A stretch of 64,000 bases of DNA from Rachycentron canadum. Lineage: Eukaryota; Chordata; Actinopteri; Carangiformes; Rachycentridae. Position numbers and translations under genes: made by a program. This document shows, piece by piece, positions 33,401 through 45,290 of the stretch. The stretch covers positions 23,296,118 through 23,360,117 of the forward strand of contig CM076655.1 in assembly GCA_038496675.1 (NCBI GenBank). The letters run 5' to 3'. The stretch's first letter is position 1; each line of letters starts with the position of its first letter. The notes below the pieces were generated by a model. That model was not told the DNA's origin, searched no databases, and worked only from the letters and a program-made list of their open reading frames with translations.

Positions 33401-36400
33401 CCAGGGGTGTTTTATAATAGGAGGGCAGGGAGAAGCACAGAGCAGGCCCTGCCAGGCCCAGTAGCATACAGGTAATTATCACGATATGTTTGTACAAAGG
33501 TGCATCGGCAGTAAACTGTGGAACAGGACTAACGGTAGAACGTAGTCTTGTAAGGGTATTAAAGGATTTGGAAGTTCTCCCTTTGTTGCCGAAAACTATA
33601 CGACATTATTCCTCCTCTTGCTCCTTCCCGACTCCATTCATCCCATAAAGCTGCTTCCTGGTTTTTGTGCAGCGATTACAGCCCCATTCTCCAAAAGAAA
33701 GGAGAGAAGAGAGCGCTGCTGGGATCCAACTGAAATATAATATCTGAGTAATCACATCTGTAGTCTGTTATATCAGTGATCACATCAAAGTACTGGACTG
33801 AATGTGGGAGTTTTAAAGGAATAGCTGAACACTAGATGGATTGAAGCACATTTCTGTCAATGCTTGGCTTGGTGTGAAACCTGATTTTTTTTTTTTTTTA
33901 TTTGCAGTAACCCGAGTGGAAGATTTTAGTTGTGCCATGTTCACCTGTCCACACCTTCACCTACGTCCCAACTGTATAAACAACCGGTTCACAATGTTTC
34001 AATTACAATTATATTTATAATGAATAATTAAAAAAATCTGAAAATACTTGAAGTTGAAAGCTTTGTGAAAGGTCAAGATTGATCCTTCAAGCTCAACATG
34101 TCTTTTTTTTGTCTTATAAAATATGTTAAACTCATTGTAAATTCTATTTTTATTTGTGTTTTCATTTTCAATTAATGTTGTGTATCCTGTGTTATCAGTC
34201 AACTATTTACCCAAATACACTTAATAATGTCATTTAGCTGCTCACAACATTATTGTGAGTTACAAACAATGTATTTAGTGCTTATAAATGCTAAATGGAA
34301 GGGGTTAAGAGTAAATTGTTGCCCCTTTACCTTTTGACTGTCCCAACAGTCGTGACAGTGAAAACATGTTTTCCTCCATATGCAGCGAAACTTACTTTCA
34401 GACACTCTCTCATTTGCATAATTGTGAGTTCAATTTCCTCTGAATCCATTAAAAAAAAATAAAATAAAAAAGGAACTTTAACATCCATGGATTGTAAGTT
34501 GGTTCAATCTAACACGGTTATGAGTCTGTGTTGCTGCATTAAGCCATGATGGATGGGGAGGCTTCACCCGCTGTCAGTCTATTAAGTGCTTACTCTTCTA
34601 TTATAGAGGAAAAAAAAAAAAACACTCCAGAGTTGTTGACAACATGGTAGAAGTGATGCCTCGCTCCTTCTTTGAGATTTACTGTACGAAATAACCAGAA
34701 AATGCCACATCTGACAACTAAAGTGCTACAACGAGGTGTCGCAGCAGCTGGTCCCGTTCAGATAAAAGGTTATTTCTGAAGACACTTGGTGAGATGTGCA
34801 GATACTTAACATTTCAGTTAAGTTTTCAGGTGTCTGGAAGTGTTCAGCAACAACTATCACAGGGGCACAGCGGGTTGTAGAAAACTAAACTAGCAAATAG
34901 AGACAGTTCAAACTCTCTGAATGTGAAGGAAAAGGTTGGGTGTAAATGGGACCATATATTTTTAATTAATCCAGTTATCACAGCTATCAATATAGTCAAG
35001 AATCAGTAATTAAAACAAGCCTTTTTCAGATAAAGACCCTGCTGACAACCAACATAAATCTGTTTGATATGACATAGTTTGTATGAATGAGCCCCAAGGT
35101 TTCATTCTAATCCCCACTAATCCCGATATTAGCTGCAAGGTTTCTGTAAATTGTCAGCAGTTATTTGACCGACCTGCTGTCGCTAGAACATCTTTCATTA
35201 TCCCAGCTCCGTCTGAAGTCTTTATATCCTGGTGTCACTTTTGTTCCTCCCATACACATCTTATGTGGGATGTGATATGATATGATGATGCCAGACAACA
35301 AACTGAAACTTGAAAACTTGATTTGTACTGATTCAAACAACCAGGGGCTGTAATACATGATGATGTGACTTAGAGCTGAATTGATTTTAGTGGGCAGAAA
35401 ATTCAAGCTGCACTCTTTGGTTATCTGAAATGTGATGCATGTGGCTCCAACTGTAGTCTGAGGTCCCTTCAATCTGTTTTGTTTTCCAGTTCCAGTGGAT
35501 ATTTTATACCTTTTCACCACCGGTGTTAACGCTGCAGCACTTTACAAACTTTTGAAAATAACTTGAGCCATAGTTTCATTTGCACACTTTGGAAAACAAC
35601 AGCTTTTCCATGAGCAAGTGTTACAGCAAAAAGGCATTTTTCCACTTCATCAAAACCAGTTAGACTGACTAAAATGTTAAATATCACATTACACTGCTGT
35701 AAGAATCTGAAAATAGTTCCTGCCTTTCAGTTTTGAGAAAGGTTTCTGAGTAAAGCTGACAGAGATATTCAAGAGATATCTCCTGTCATTAGCAATATTT
35801 TTCATGATAATGGAAAAACATATTACATTTTGAATATCGGTGATGCCTATAATCAGTATTGTTTCAAAACCTTGCCTCCAAGTGACAAAAAAAACCCTTT
35901 TACGCTGGTTTAGGAATAGTCCAGCAACGGCCCTGCTACATTCATCCAGTCCGGTGTAGAAGGAGTTAATACCCCCTGCTAAGCTAACTGGTTAGCAGAG
36001 GTGGTCGGCACTGCTCATTTTCCCTGGAGCATGATAATCCTAATATTGTATATCTGATAGCATTATTCATTTTGATGTTAGTAGGTGAGCTCTTAAGATA
36101 ACTGTAACACTGCGGGAAGCCCTGACAGTCAATCGTCCTCTGTTCACCCTTCTCTGAATAGCCGATGCCTATTGAGCCATCCCACACCACGACCAGTGAA
36201 ATTACAACTCCAGGCTCACTTTGTAGGGCTACTGCTTGCAACCTGTGACACGAACCGAAAAAGAATATTCATACACAAGTAGAAAGTCTCTCTTCTCCCG
36301 ATGGTTATGCCTGTGTCCAAGTACCAATTATAATCAGGCATTGGCAGGGAAGAGGGGTTGGGAGGGGGCTGGGTGTCAGAGGTGGGATCACATAACCCTG

Positions 36401-36530
36401 GACGAGACTTCATCATTCTCCTCTCCTCACTCTGACTTGTTCTCATTTATGGAAACTGCCTCCTAGCTCTCTGCTCTGCTCTCTTTTTAGTACTTTTTCC
36501 TGCATGACTGTTATCAGTGTCCGATGACTC

Positions 36531-36543
36531 GGACCTTTGACCT
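36531..36543 (-). promoter_or_regulatory. DR1 nuclear-receptor-like site (candidate)
   Basis: On the minus strand the sequence is AGGTCAAAGGTCC, a direct repeat of AGGTCA-type half-sites with one spacer base, the form bound by RXR heterodimers, HNF4 or COUP-TF. An AP-1-like TGACTCG lies just beside it (36525-36531). Single sites of this length occur by chance. Confidence 0.22.
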
Positions 36544-39500
36544 CTGCCCATGCAGCTCCAGTCGGCAGTGAAAATAATTTTGTTCTCAGTTATGCTCTGG
36601 TGTTAGGATACATTATTCGTGGGACATCATTTCTACATTTTATACAACATTAGTGTCACAGTTCTCAAGTTTTAGTTTTCCAGCATTGCAGATTGTTTTT
36701 TGATATGTTCTGCAAAAGCCCCTTTTCCAGTAATATGAAAATACAGTAATATTATAATAACAAATACTAAAACAAAGTTATAATCTGAGAATTTAAGCTT
36801 GTTTTTCTGCATAGATTACATCTGCAGTGACTTTCACACGCCTTTGCAAGAGTGTAATTTCAGATCAGTCGTTCAGGACTGTGTTAGAGTGGAGTTACGA
36901 TGCTAACCCTCAGTCTGGATGCTTCAAGGGTTGGGAAGGGTGGGGCCCCTGAACTAACCTTTCTCACACCCACACCATGAAGCTGGGACTTGGAGGCCTT
37001 TAACTGGAGCTTTGTGGTTACAGCGGGATGAGTTAACAGCCCGCCCTGACAAAAGTGAGAAAACACAAACTGAAAATGCCTCTCTTAAGTAAATACAGGT
37101 CGAGACTTCAGTGTAACTGTGACAAAATATGTGCGCACCACTCTATTTAATCCAATATGTGAAGTCAGACAGTAAAACTTCTGCTACACAATTCTACACA
37201 TTAAGCCACAGCATGCTAAAGCACAGGGGCGCTATCCGGCGATGGATGATGGCCAGAAAAGTCTCCCATTATGACATTTAATTTTATATTGCAATATTTA
37301 TATATAATGCAGTATTGCTGGTTTCCTGGAAAACCATTCAGGATGCAATTAATGTATAATATAACCACAAAGGGAATCTGTTGTTGCCCAGTGCAGGCAA
37401 TGAAATACTACAAACTAAAAATACAAAACGGCATTAACACATTCACACTCATTTATTTGGAACCTGCAATAGTCACAATGGCCTCCTAGAAGCAGAGATA
37501 TTAAAGGATAAATTCCTTTAGCATAAACAGTATAGATGAATCTCTGTTGGTAGGCAAATGCATATTGAATCATAGTATTAATTGTTATGTACAAGCCTCA
37601 TGTGACACTGGTCTCTAAGGTATAAATCTTTGCTCATGAATATGCTACAAGATCACACTGTTCTTAATAATATTACAGTTTAACATAATATAGAAGAGTG
37701 AGATGTCAACCCTCTCCTCCACATACACACACCAGTGAAAAAATTTAAATGTTGGGGGGGGGGGGTGTCACCACAAATGTGATAACATCTGAACCCCTTT
37801 TGTCTCATTAAATTAGCCCCACACAAAACCACATCACACACACACACACACACACACACACACCAAAGGCCCACAACTTTTATATTCTGCTTTTAAAGAC
37901 AGGCTGGATAATTCTTAAACTCTCCTTGACAACATGAGAAATTTTTACTGTGCGAGTGTCTGTAAAGGTTGTGGTGGTGCCGCGCTGCAGGCAATCATAA
38001 AAAAAATCCTTATGAAGTCATGGAAACGTTCTGGGGGTGAGATTTAAACTGACTGTGGGGAACACAGTGATAATAAAACTGCGTTCGACTTTGACAGCAT
38101 TTATTTGTCCCCTTTATGTTAATTCTTGGCTATAAAAGTAGCGCATTTAGTAAAATTAACTGCCTAAAAACAAACAGATTACACAAACACACTGTGAGAA
38201 TATCCTCTCCCCTCTGTTCCACCATACTGTACAACACCACGGCCAGAGCCTCCCCTCCCAGAGCTGCTGTCTGCAGGGTTAGGTCAGGCCATGTGAAGGG
38301 TGGAAGGTGGAGTGTAAAGGATTGGGGGTGTCCTTTCAAGTCAAACTGCCCCTCCACACACACACCCACCCAACCCACACCCACACCCACACAAAGGGTC
38401 ACTCAGGCCTCACAGCAAATACCATAATTACAGGGAGGGTCAGAAATGCCTCAGCAGCATTCCCTGTTAGCGAGCCCAGCCTGTCATTCACTCAGGTGGT
38501 CAGACAGTTTTGTCTGGACCAGACTGTATTGGACGAGTAGTGGGTCTTTAGGTGTGTGCTTTCTTAGATTAGGCATCGTTTCATCTAATTTTATGCTCAA
38601 ATCCCACCATTTTCATGGTGTTTCTGCACCTCACACTCTCCAATCCAGCGAGACAGTGAGTTGAGACAGGCCAGCCTAATTGCAAAAGGGTAATATCAAT
38701 CCCTGCTTTATGGTAGGCACTTCCATCCACCCTTGCAGCTAAGTCTTGACTTTATCTCAATGACTCAAAACAGCTGTGTTATCTGCACAGTCATTAATGG
38801 GCTTCCCCTTTTGACAAATTACCCATCAGATAAATTCAAAAGCTCTCAGTCCAGATTGAATGATCTGCACCAGTTTGAGTGCAATATTTCTAGAAACCTT
38901 ACTCTTCTAAAAAAAACTTTACAGGAAAACTCAACCAACTTAATTGTACTACAACAAATTAAACAGCCTTATCAGAGCCATGGCATTTCTCCAGGGTCAT
39001 AAAACCAATTATTTGCCCTTATGCCTTTAAATGAAACTGTTAACTGAAAGTAACATCTAAACAAAATATAGCCTCAAGCAACTTTCAGGTCAAATGAGGT
39101 TCAGTGAAACCAATGAGTTGATTTTTCTCTCAGTACCTATCTGTTGCTTTCCAATTTGGAAAGTCACCTTTAAAGACATGAAGAGGTGCTTCCTTCATGG
39201 TTATCTTGGCATCTATCCATCACAAATGGCATCATCCATTTCACAGTGTGCACCACCTTATTAGGAAGTGACAATAGCAGCAGGAGAGAAAAAACCAGCT
39301 CCTGAGTCCAGTCATTTGAACAAGCACAAACATTTGTGTACATGTATCGTCGCTGCTGCAGGTATATGACTGAGAAATTTAATTCCATGCACAAGGAATC
39401 CGCTCATAGAAAAAGAGATAAAAGGATTGGAGGGACACTTTGGCCAAAGCTTTCAAACATCAAGAACTGGGCTGCATGTGTTGACGTGTGCCTTCACTGC

Positions 39501-39954
39501 AGCTCTTCAACCTCTCCTCTCCTGCAAATGCTCCGAGCAAAAACTCACACACAAGTAAAGGCTTACAAATCCTTCACAAAACTCATGCAAACACTCATCT
39601 GCAAACAAACGCTTCCTTGCCTCTGAGTACAGCAAATTCCTCCATTGCTTGACTCTTCAGTTAGAGATGTATTTTTTCCAACGGCGCTTGAAAACACAAC
39701 ATAGTGCAAGTGCATGATATAACTATGAAGGAAGCACAATGCAAAAAATATCTTCCAGCATTTGCCTGAATTGTGTATATGCACAAAAAAAGTTTAGTTC
39801 TTCCTTCTGCGGTGTGTCCAGTCTGCTTATATATATACTTCAGGACAATGTTTAGTAATATTCAAATACTAAATAGTGGTGTCATCCTCCATAATAAACA
39901 TCAGTGTGAAGTGGAGTGAAGCAGCATGCATGGTGAGCGACAAGCAAAACTTAC

Positions 39955-40090
39955 TTGAGTCCAGTTGGGCGACTCTTCCAGAAATATCTGTGTGTTTCTC
40001 CCCTCACGCTTCGGGAGCTTTAAAAATCCTTTGACAGGACGGTGACAGCCGGTGTACTCCCATAGTGGTCTGGTTTAAAGTCAATGGAAA
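39955..40090 (-). other. candidate non-coding 5' exon of fat2 (speculative)
   Basis: On the minus strand a strong donor, CTCAA|GTAAGTTTT, has its GT at 39954-39953. The 130 nt before it is locally richer in CpG than its surroundings (cacgcttcggg, gacagccggtg) and has no repeat. A non-coding exon must exist somewhere upstream, and this is one of several places it could be. The 5' limit is arbitrary and I see no clear TATA box. Confidence 0.18.
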
Positions 40091-40295
40091 AAAAAACAAA
40101 AACAAAAAAAAAAATTAAACAGTGAAAACACATACACAGAGTTGTGAGGGTGCTTCGACTGCCGCTAACTGTAACTTCAGCAGCTTCAAAGCCTCTGAAC
40201 CAAAGTGCTGCTGAGACACTTCAACACTCCCTCAGGAGTCACATCTCCACCCACTTCTCACACTGTCCCTCCTCTCTGTCTGTCTGTCTCACTCA

Positions 40296-40475
<180 letters not shown>

Positions 40476-40799
40476 GTGCCCAGATTGTGGGCTGTGCTCC
40501 CCCTTCTCTTGCCTGTGGGATCAAGCCTTTGGGCCTTAGCCAGGACTCTGATTCTAGGGTGTGTTGCATGTGTTACATACGTGTGTGTGTGTGTGTGTTT
40601 GTTTATAGTGTCTGTTTTGAGTGTTTGTCTGCAATATGTTCAGATAAATTTTGTCTCATTTGATTTTTCATGAAATACGTGATCACCGTGACAAATAGTT
40701 TAAGAAAGACGAAATAAGTGTGTAAGAACAAAACAAACCACATCTACCGAACACAGACACACAAACACACACCGCAGTTAATTAAAGAAAGAACAGTCA

Positions 40800-41290
40800 T
40801 ATAAAAGTTTGTGCAACCCTGGGCAAATACCATACTTCAATTTTTTTTAAAAGGAATCCAAATACTGTTGCCAGACAGACATTAAAAATGAGTCTTTGTC
40901 AAAACCTTAATTCGAACAGTGTTTCTTTTAATAAAAAAAAAAAAAAAAATAGAAACAGTGTCACGTATTGACAGTGTTCCTGCTCACGCGGCCGGTTTAA
41001 GATCTGCCCACGGGTTTTCAGTGATGTTCAGGTGAAGGGGGCCGTCCCAGCAGCCTCAGGTTGTCTTTCTTTAAGAGGTTCACGGTGGATTTTGAGGTCT
41101 GCTTTGAATCATTGTCCAGCTGCAGGAACCAGGCAGTTTTATTTTCACTCTGATCAATAGCCTCGGTCTGGGCAGTGTTTCCTGTGTCACTTGCTGCCTC
41201 ACAAACCCAAACACAGAATAATTCCACCTCCATGCTTCATAGCTGGCAAAGGGGGTGTTAATAAATACTTAATACGGTCCGTGAGCCCTA
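40800..41290 (-). mobile_element. Tc1/mariner-type transposon relic
   Basis: On the minus strand, 41018-41130 reads LQLDNDSKQTSKSTVNLLK then RLLGRPPSPEH, a decayed form of the Tc1 transposase catalytic segment (usually QQDNDPKHTSK...WPxxSPDLNP). The catalytic DPKH/SPDLNP motifs are altered to DSKQ and SPEH, and the frame is closed within about 70 residues, so it cannot encode an active enzyme. A transposon-end-like GTTTGTGCAACCCTGGGC begins near 40808. Boundaries are approximate. Confidence 0.75.
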
Positions 41291-41819
41291 TTCTATCTTT
41301 CAACTTCATGAAATAAACCGTAACACACCATTAAAGTTGGAAGATTTTTAATTTCTGTTTTGGGAGGTATTTACTGACTCAATTTACTACTACTACTAAA
41401 AAAAAACACTATAAAAAACAATTAGCTTGTGAGGTATCCAACGTTTTGCATACAATTGTGCAGCTTTGTCTATTGTTCATGTGATGTAGCAACTTGAGCA
41501 AATAACAGAAAATTATTTGGTTTTCTGTACAGTAAATTTATTAATAATATAATAATAATGAAATCTCCTGATTGGTGAACAAAGGTCTCAAATTAGCAAC
41601 TTTAAAATTTGCTTTGCTCTTAAAAGGGACATGTGCGGATGTATGGGCCTCTAAAGAACAGCTGCACCAAAAAAAAATAAAATAAAAAATACGAAAAGGG
41701 TCAATTCAACCCATTAAAGTCACTTCCCACTTACTCCTGGAAGCATCTGAAGACAGATAATTTCTTCTCCACATCTTGATTCGTCTTGTTATTTGACCCT
41801 CAAGGGGCTATTTGGGGGA

Positions 41820-41853
<34 letters not shown>

Positions 41854-41858
41854 ATATA
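41820..41858. repeat. (AT)n-(GT)n-(AT)n compound microsatellite
   Basis: Short TA units flank about 12 TG units. Confidence 0.95.
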
Positions 41859-44599
41859 AATGTTATTTCCACCACTGAGGCTTCTGCCAGTTCATAATTT
41901 GTGCATTTTCCACTGTCGAGACATTTAAAGTTACTGTGAAGTCAACGGGCTCTTTCTCTTCTCCAGTTATGATGATGACACTAACAGGACAATGGGCTAA
42001 ACAGCAGAAATTGAAAATTGATGACCGATACAACCAACTGTCGTCTCAGTTCATTGCTACAACAGTGAGGTGGACGAAACTGAGGCGACTCCACTGCTGC
42101 AGCCAATGTCCAGCTACTGTAGATAATCCACAGAGACAACAAGGTGAGTAACGCTTGGAATTTGTTACCCATGTTGCTTTCACCACTGGTAATAGAGGCT
42201 GATGAGGGAGTGACGGTGGGCGTCTTACGTCATCATTTCCAAAAGTCTCTGGGTTGTCTGTCCAGATAACAACACAACCCCAGAGTTTTCAAACTTAAAA
42301 CAGGCCCAGCAGTGTTTCTAAATTCTGCAGAGTCGAGTGGATTAAACATAGCAGAAGAGATGCATTTTAAAACTAAAAAAATGACAGAGTGGACATAGTA
42401 TTTCACCGTATGTAGGCTTTTAATGAAGCAGTTAACTGTAGGTTTATCTGATGATAACCCTTTGCTTGTTGCTGGGCGTAACCATTTGACTCAGCAGTAA
42501 TGGAGACAGGTAATTAGCTGTGATGGTTTGTTTTTGCAGCAGAAACTCATCAGGCTTTATGTTGCTGTTGTGTAAACACTGCAAACAAACTCACTGCATA
42601 CAGCTCTTTAACTGCTGGCCCTGGGCCATGGATGGGGTTAAGAAAGAGGGAGAATAATGTGGGTGGTGGCGGCATCTAATCTGTGGTGCGTGACTGAATA
42701 AAGAGGCATTAAATCATTTTTGTCCTATCTACATTGAAAGAGCAAAGATCTGCAGGTAGCCGGTAAATGATGAAGCTCTAAAAGTTACAAATCAGATTAG
42801 GGCCGAGATCCAGCACAGAGGTATAATATAAAGCGGCGATTCGTCATCACAATGAATACTGGAGGAATAATAAAACTTTATTTTCTTATTGTGCCTGAGA
42901 ACAAAATCACCAGTGTCTGGTTTGTTGTGAGAGAGGTAGCCTGAACAACATCTAAATAAACCTGCACACAGATGTCATCTGTGCAGTGGGACGGGGAAAA
43001 TCTTCTTTAATGCCACTTTCATACACACAGCACCAGGCAGTAGAGGTGTGGGAGGTTAAGGTTTTCACACTCAGCGTTCAAGATTCATAGTTTAACCTAA
43101 GCTCCTGTAACTTCACAGGATTAAGTATTATTTTAAAAAATGGATTTGATTTTGCCATCACACACGTTACATATCCCTCTACACAGAATTCCTTGTATGA
43201 AGAGTTGACAACAGTGAACGAATGAATGAGTTTGAAGAAAAAAAAAAAACAGCTGGGACCAAGTCATCAACGTCACATCATCGGCAGCAGGTAATTTGTT
43301 AACGCTGGACGAGCTGCGTGCGCTTTGCGGCTCCAGAACATTTTGGTTTTAATTTCTGTGCCAATGTTAACAGATTGGAGATCTTGGAGATTGGATTGGA
43401 TTGGACTGGAGCGAACACACTACCTGCATGAGTATGGCTGTGCAGCTGCGTAGCGTGACCTAGAGATTCGCCGCCTCACCCATTTTTTTTTATGCTCACA
43501 TAAAAGGCACACAGAGAAAAGACCTTCAGAGTTCTGCAACTCTGAAACGATTCCTGACAAAATTGGACTCTTGCAAAAACTTTATGTTGACAGAACAGGA
43601 AAGGTGGAAACATGAGCACCGTGTGTCAACGCCCTGGACAGAGTTCAACCTGTAAACATTAAAGTATTCTCACAGTTCATGTTTAAAAAAAAAACAACAA
43701 AAAAAAAAAAAAACATAATGGCCTCATTACATTTAACAGAAATAGGCGACTAATTTAGGTGAAGCGGAATATTGACTATATTCAATAGTCATAGCTACTG
43801 TTCCAGGTGTTGCAAAAGTGATTTTGTTTTCCTGGAAATGTGTCGTGAAAAGCTTTTCTATCTACGAAGCTTCAACTGTGGTAGGGCAAAGAAAATCATT
43901 CATTTCAAAAGCCCTGTACAGTGTTTTGGATTACAATAGCTTTTCCCGGTACTCGTGTTGCAGCAGAGCTTGTTCTCCACTGCAGGAGACGGAACAACAC
44001 GAGCTCTTTCCCCTTCTCGCTTCACTCCAAAGCACATACTGATTAACTTCTGTCTTTACAAAAAACATTTAACCAGCGACAGTGAATTACACTTTCATTT
44101 CATTATTTCTGTACCAGAAGACACTTGTGTGACGCCTCCACAGTGATATACTTGCTGCACACATGAACACACCTTGCAGCCCAGTGGGTAAAGAACAGGA
44201 GTCAGTGGACTGGGACGTGGTAAGAGCAGTAAAAAATGCTTCCAACCTTTCTTTATATTGAATCAAGAATCGTCTCACTATTCTAAAGTGAAGTATCCAT
44301 TTGTGAAAAAGGTTGTTGTCTTAAACCCTCTTTCTTCTTAAGGGCAAAGAGCTCGTGCTTCTGTCAGCGGTCAAAGGCATTCTGGGAAATGTAGGAAATC
44401 TCTAAATGAAGGAGCAGTGGAAACCAGGGAAGGTAAGGGATGTTTTTAAAGCTGGGATCAGATTCTATGCACACAAGTGTTAATTTTGGCTGCATTAAAT
44501 GTCGTAATGGCTCTTTAAAGCCAGAACAGAAGGTGAGCAGATGCTTCCCCGAGGCTCCATGTTCAGTATTTCCAGGCCAAGGTAGACAGGCCTGATGAT

Positions 44600-45180
44600 A
44601 GAGAGAGAAGAAGAGAGAGAGAGAGAGAGAGACCAATGAAGAAGGATGTGGGGGCTGATTGGGGGCAAAAAGCAGAGAGAGGGAAAGACAAAGATAAATG
44701 GAAAAAAGAGAAGGTTAAAAAAGTTGGAGAGCAAATAAGGGGGGAAAAGGGGAGGATGTCATGTCAGGGTGGTGATAGAAAGGAGATAAGCAAAAGGAGG
44801 ATGACCGAGGTGAACAAGTGAAACCTATGCTGATGAAGAATAAGTGACTATGAGAAATGGATGGAAGGTTTTACAAAGGAAAGAGCAAACAGAGAGGAGA
44901 CAGAGGTGAACGCATGAAGAAGAATGCAAAGAAAGAGGAGCAAGGGGAGGTATGGAAGGGAAACACGAGTGAAATTAGTCCAAAAATGAGATGCAAAGAG
45001 GTGGACAAAGAGGTGGAGAAGATAAAATGGAGTGAGAGAGGGAGACAGATGAACAGAGAGAGCAGTGAAAGGTGGGAGGAGGTCTGGTCCAGAAATAAAC
45101 ACCAACAGAAGGTGGGCACGAAGCCACCGGCAGCAGGTGAACCTGAGCAAAGAGCGGGAGAGCCTGGAGGAAATGAAAGC
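44600..45180 (+). repeat. purine-rich tract with (GA)n core
   Basis: A (GA)n run (44600-44632) is followed by about 550 nt that is strongly purine-biased on the plus strand. It has many AGAGG, GGAGA and AAAGA words but no fixed repeat unit. The lysine/glutamate-rich plus-strand frames and serine/leucine-rich minus-strand frames here come from this bias. Confidence 0.75.
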
Positions 45181-45237
45181 TAAAATCCACCTTACGTAAC
45201 CCGCTGCTGCCGTCTCATGCTGCTCCATCCATATCGC

Positions 45238-45290
45238 TCAACATTTACATTTACACTGGGGGTCATTCAGCTGACGCTCCTGACCTGACT
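45238..45290 (+). mobile_element. possible SINE tail fragment
   Basis: acatttacatttacactggg followed by gtcattcagctgacgctcct resembles the conserved fish SINE 3' domain (ACATTTA...CATTTAGCAGACGCT). No tRNA-like head is recognisable, so only the tail could be present. Confidence 0.3.

Larger units (their letters stand above)
27383..39954. other. non-coding region upstream of fat2 coding exon 1 (5' intron or flank)
   Basis: Because coding exon 1 has a splice acceptor, at least its right-hand flank is intron. I see no coding exon with family signal in this 12.6 kb. It contains a 31-nt poly(A) run (30429-30459), short CA-rich DNA near 31780-31830, a G-run (37752-37766), and (CA)n at 37837-37862 and 38356-38393. 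The open frames present are short and low in complexity or lack any recognisable domain. Confidence 0.7.

Noticed and set aside
41981..42172. 63-residue minus-strand frame beginning with a signal-peptide-like stretch (MGNKFQALLTLLSLWII)
   Set aside because: It stops after 63 codons with no family match, and I see no convincing splice continuation. It could be a chance hydrophobic run.
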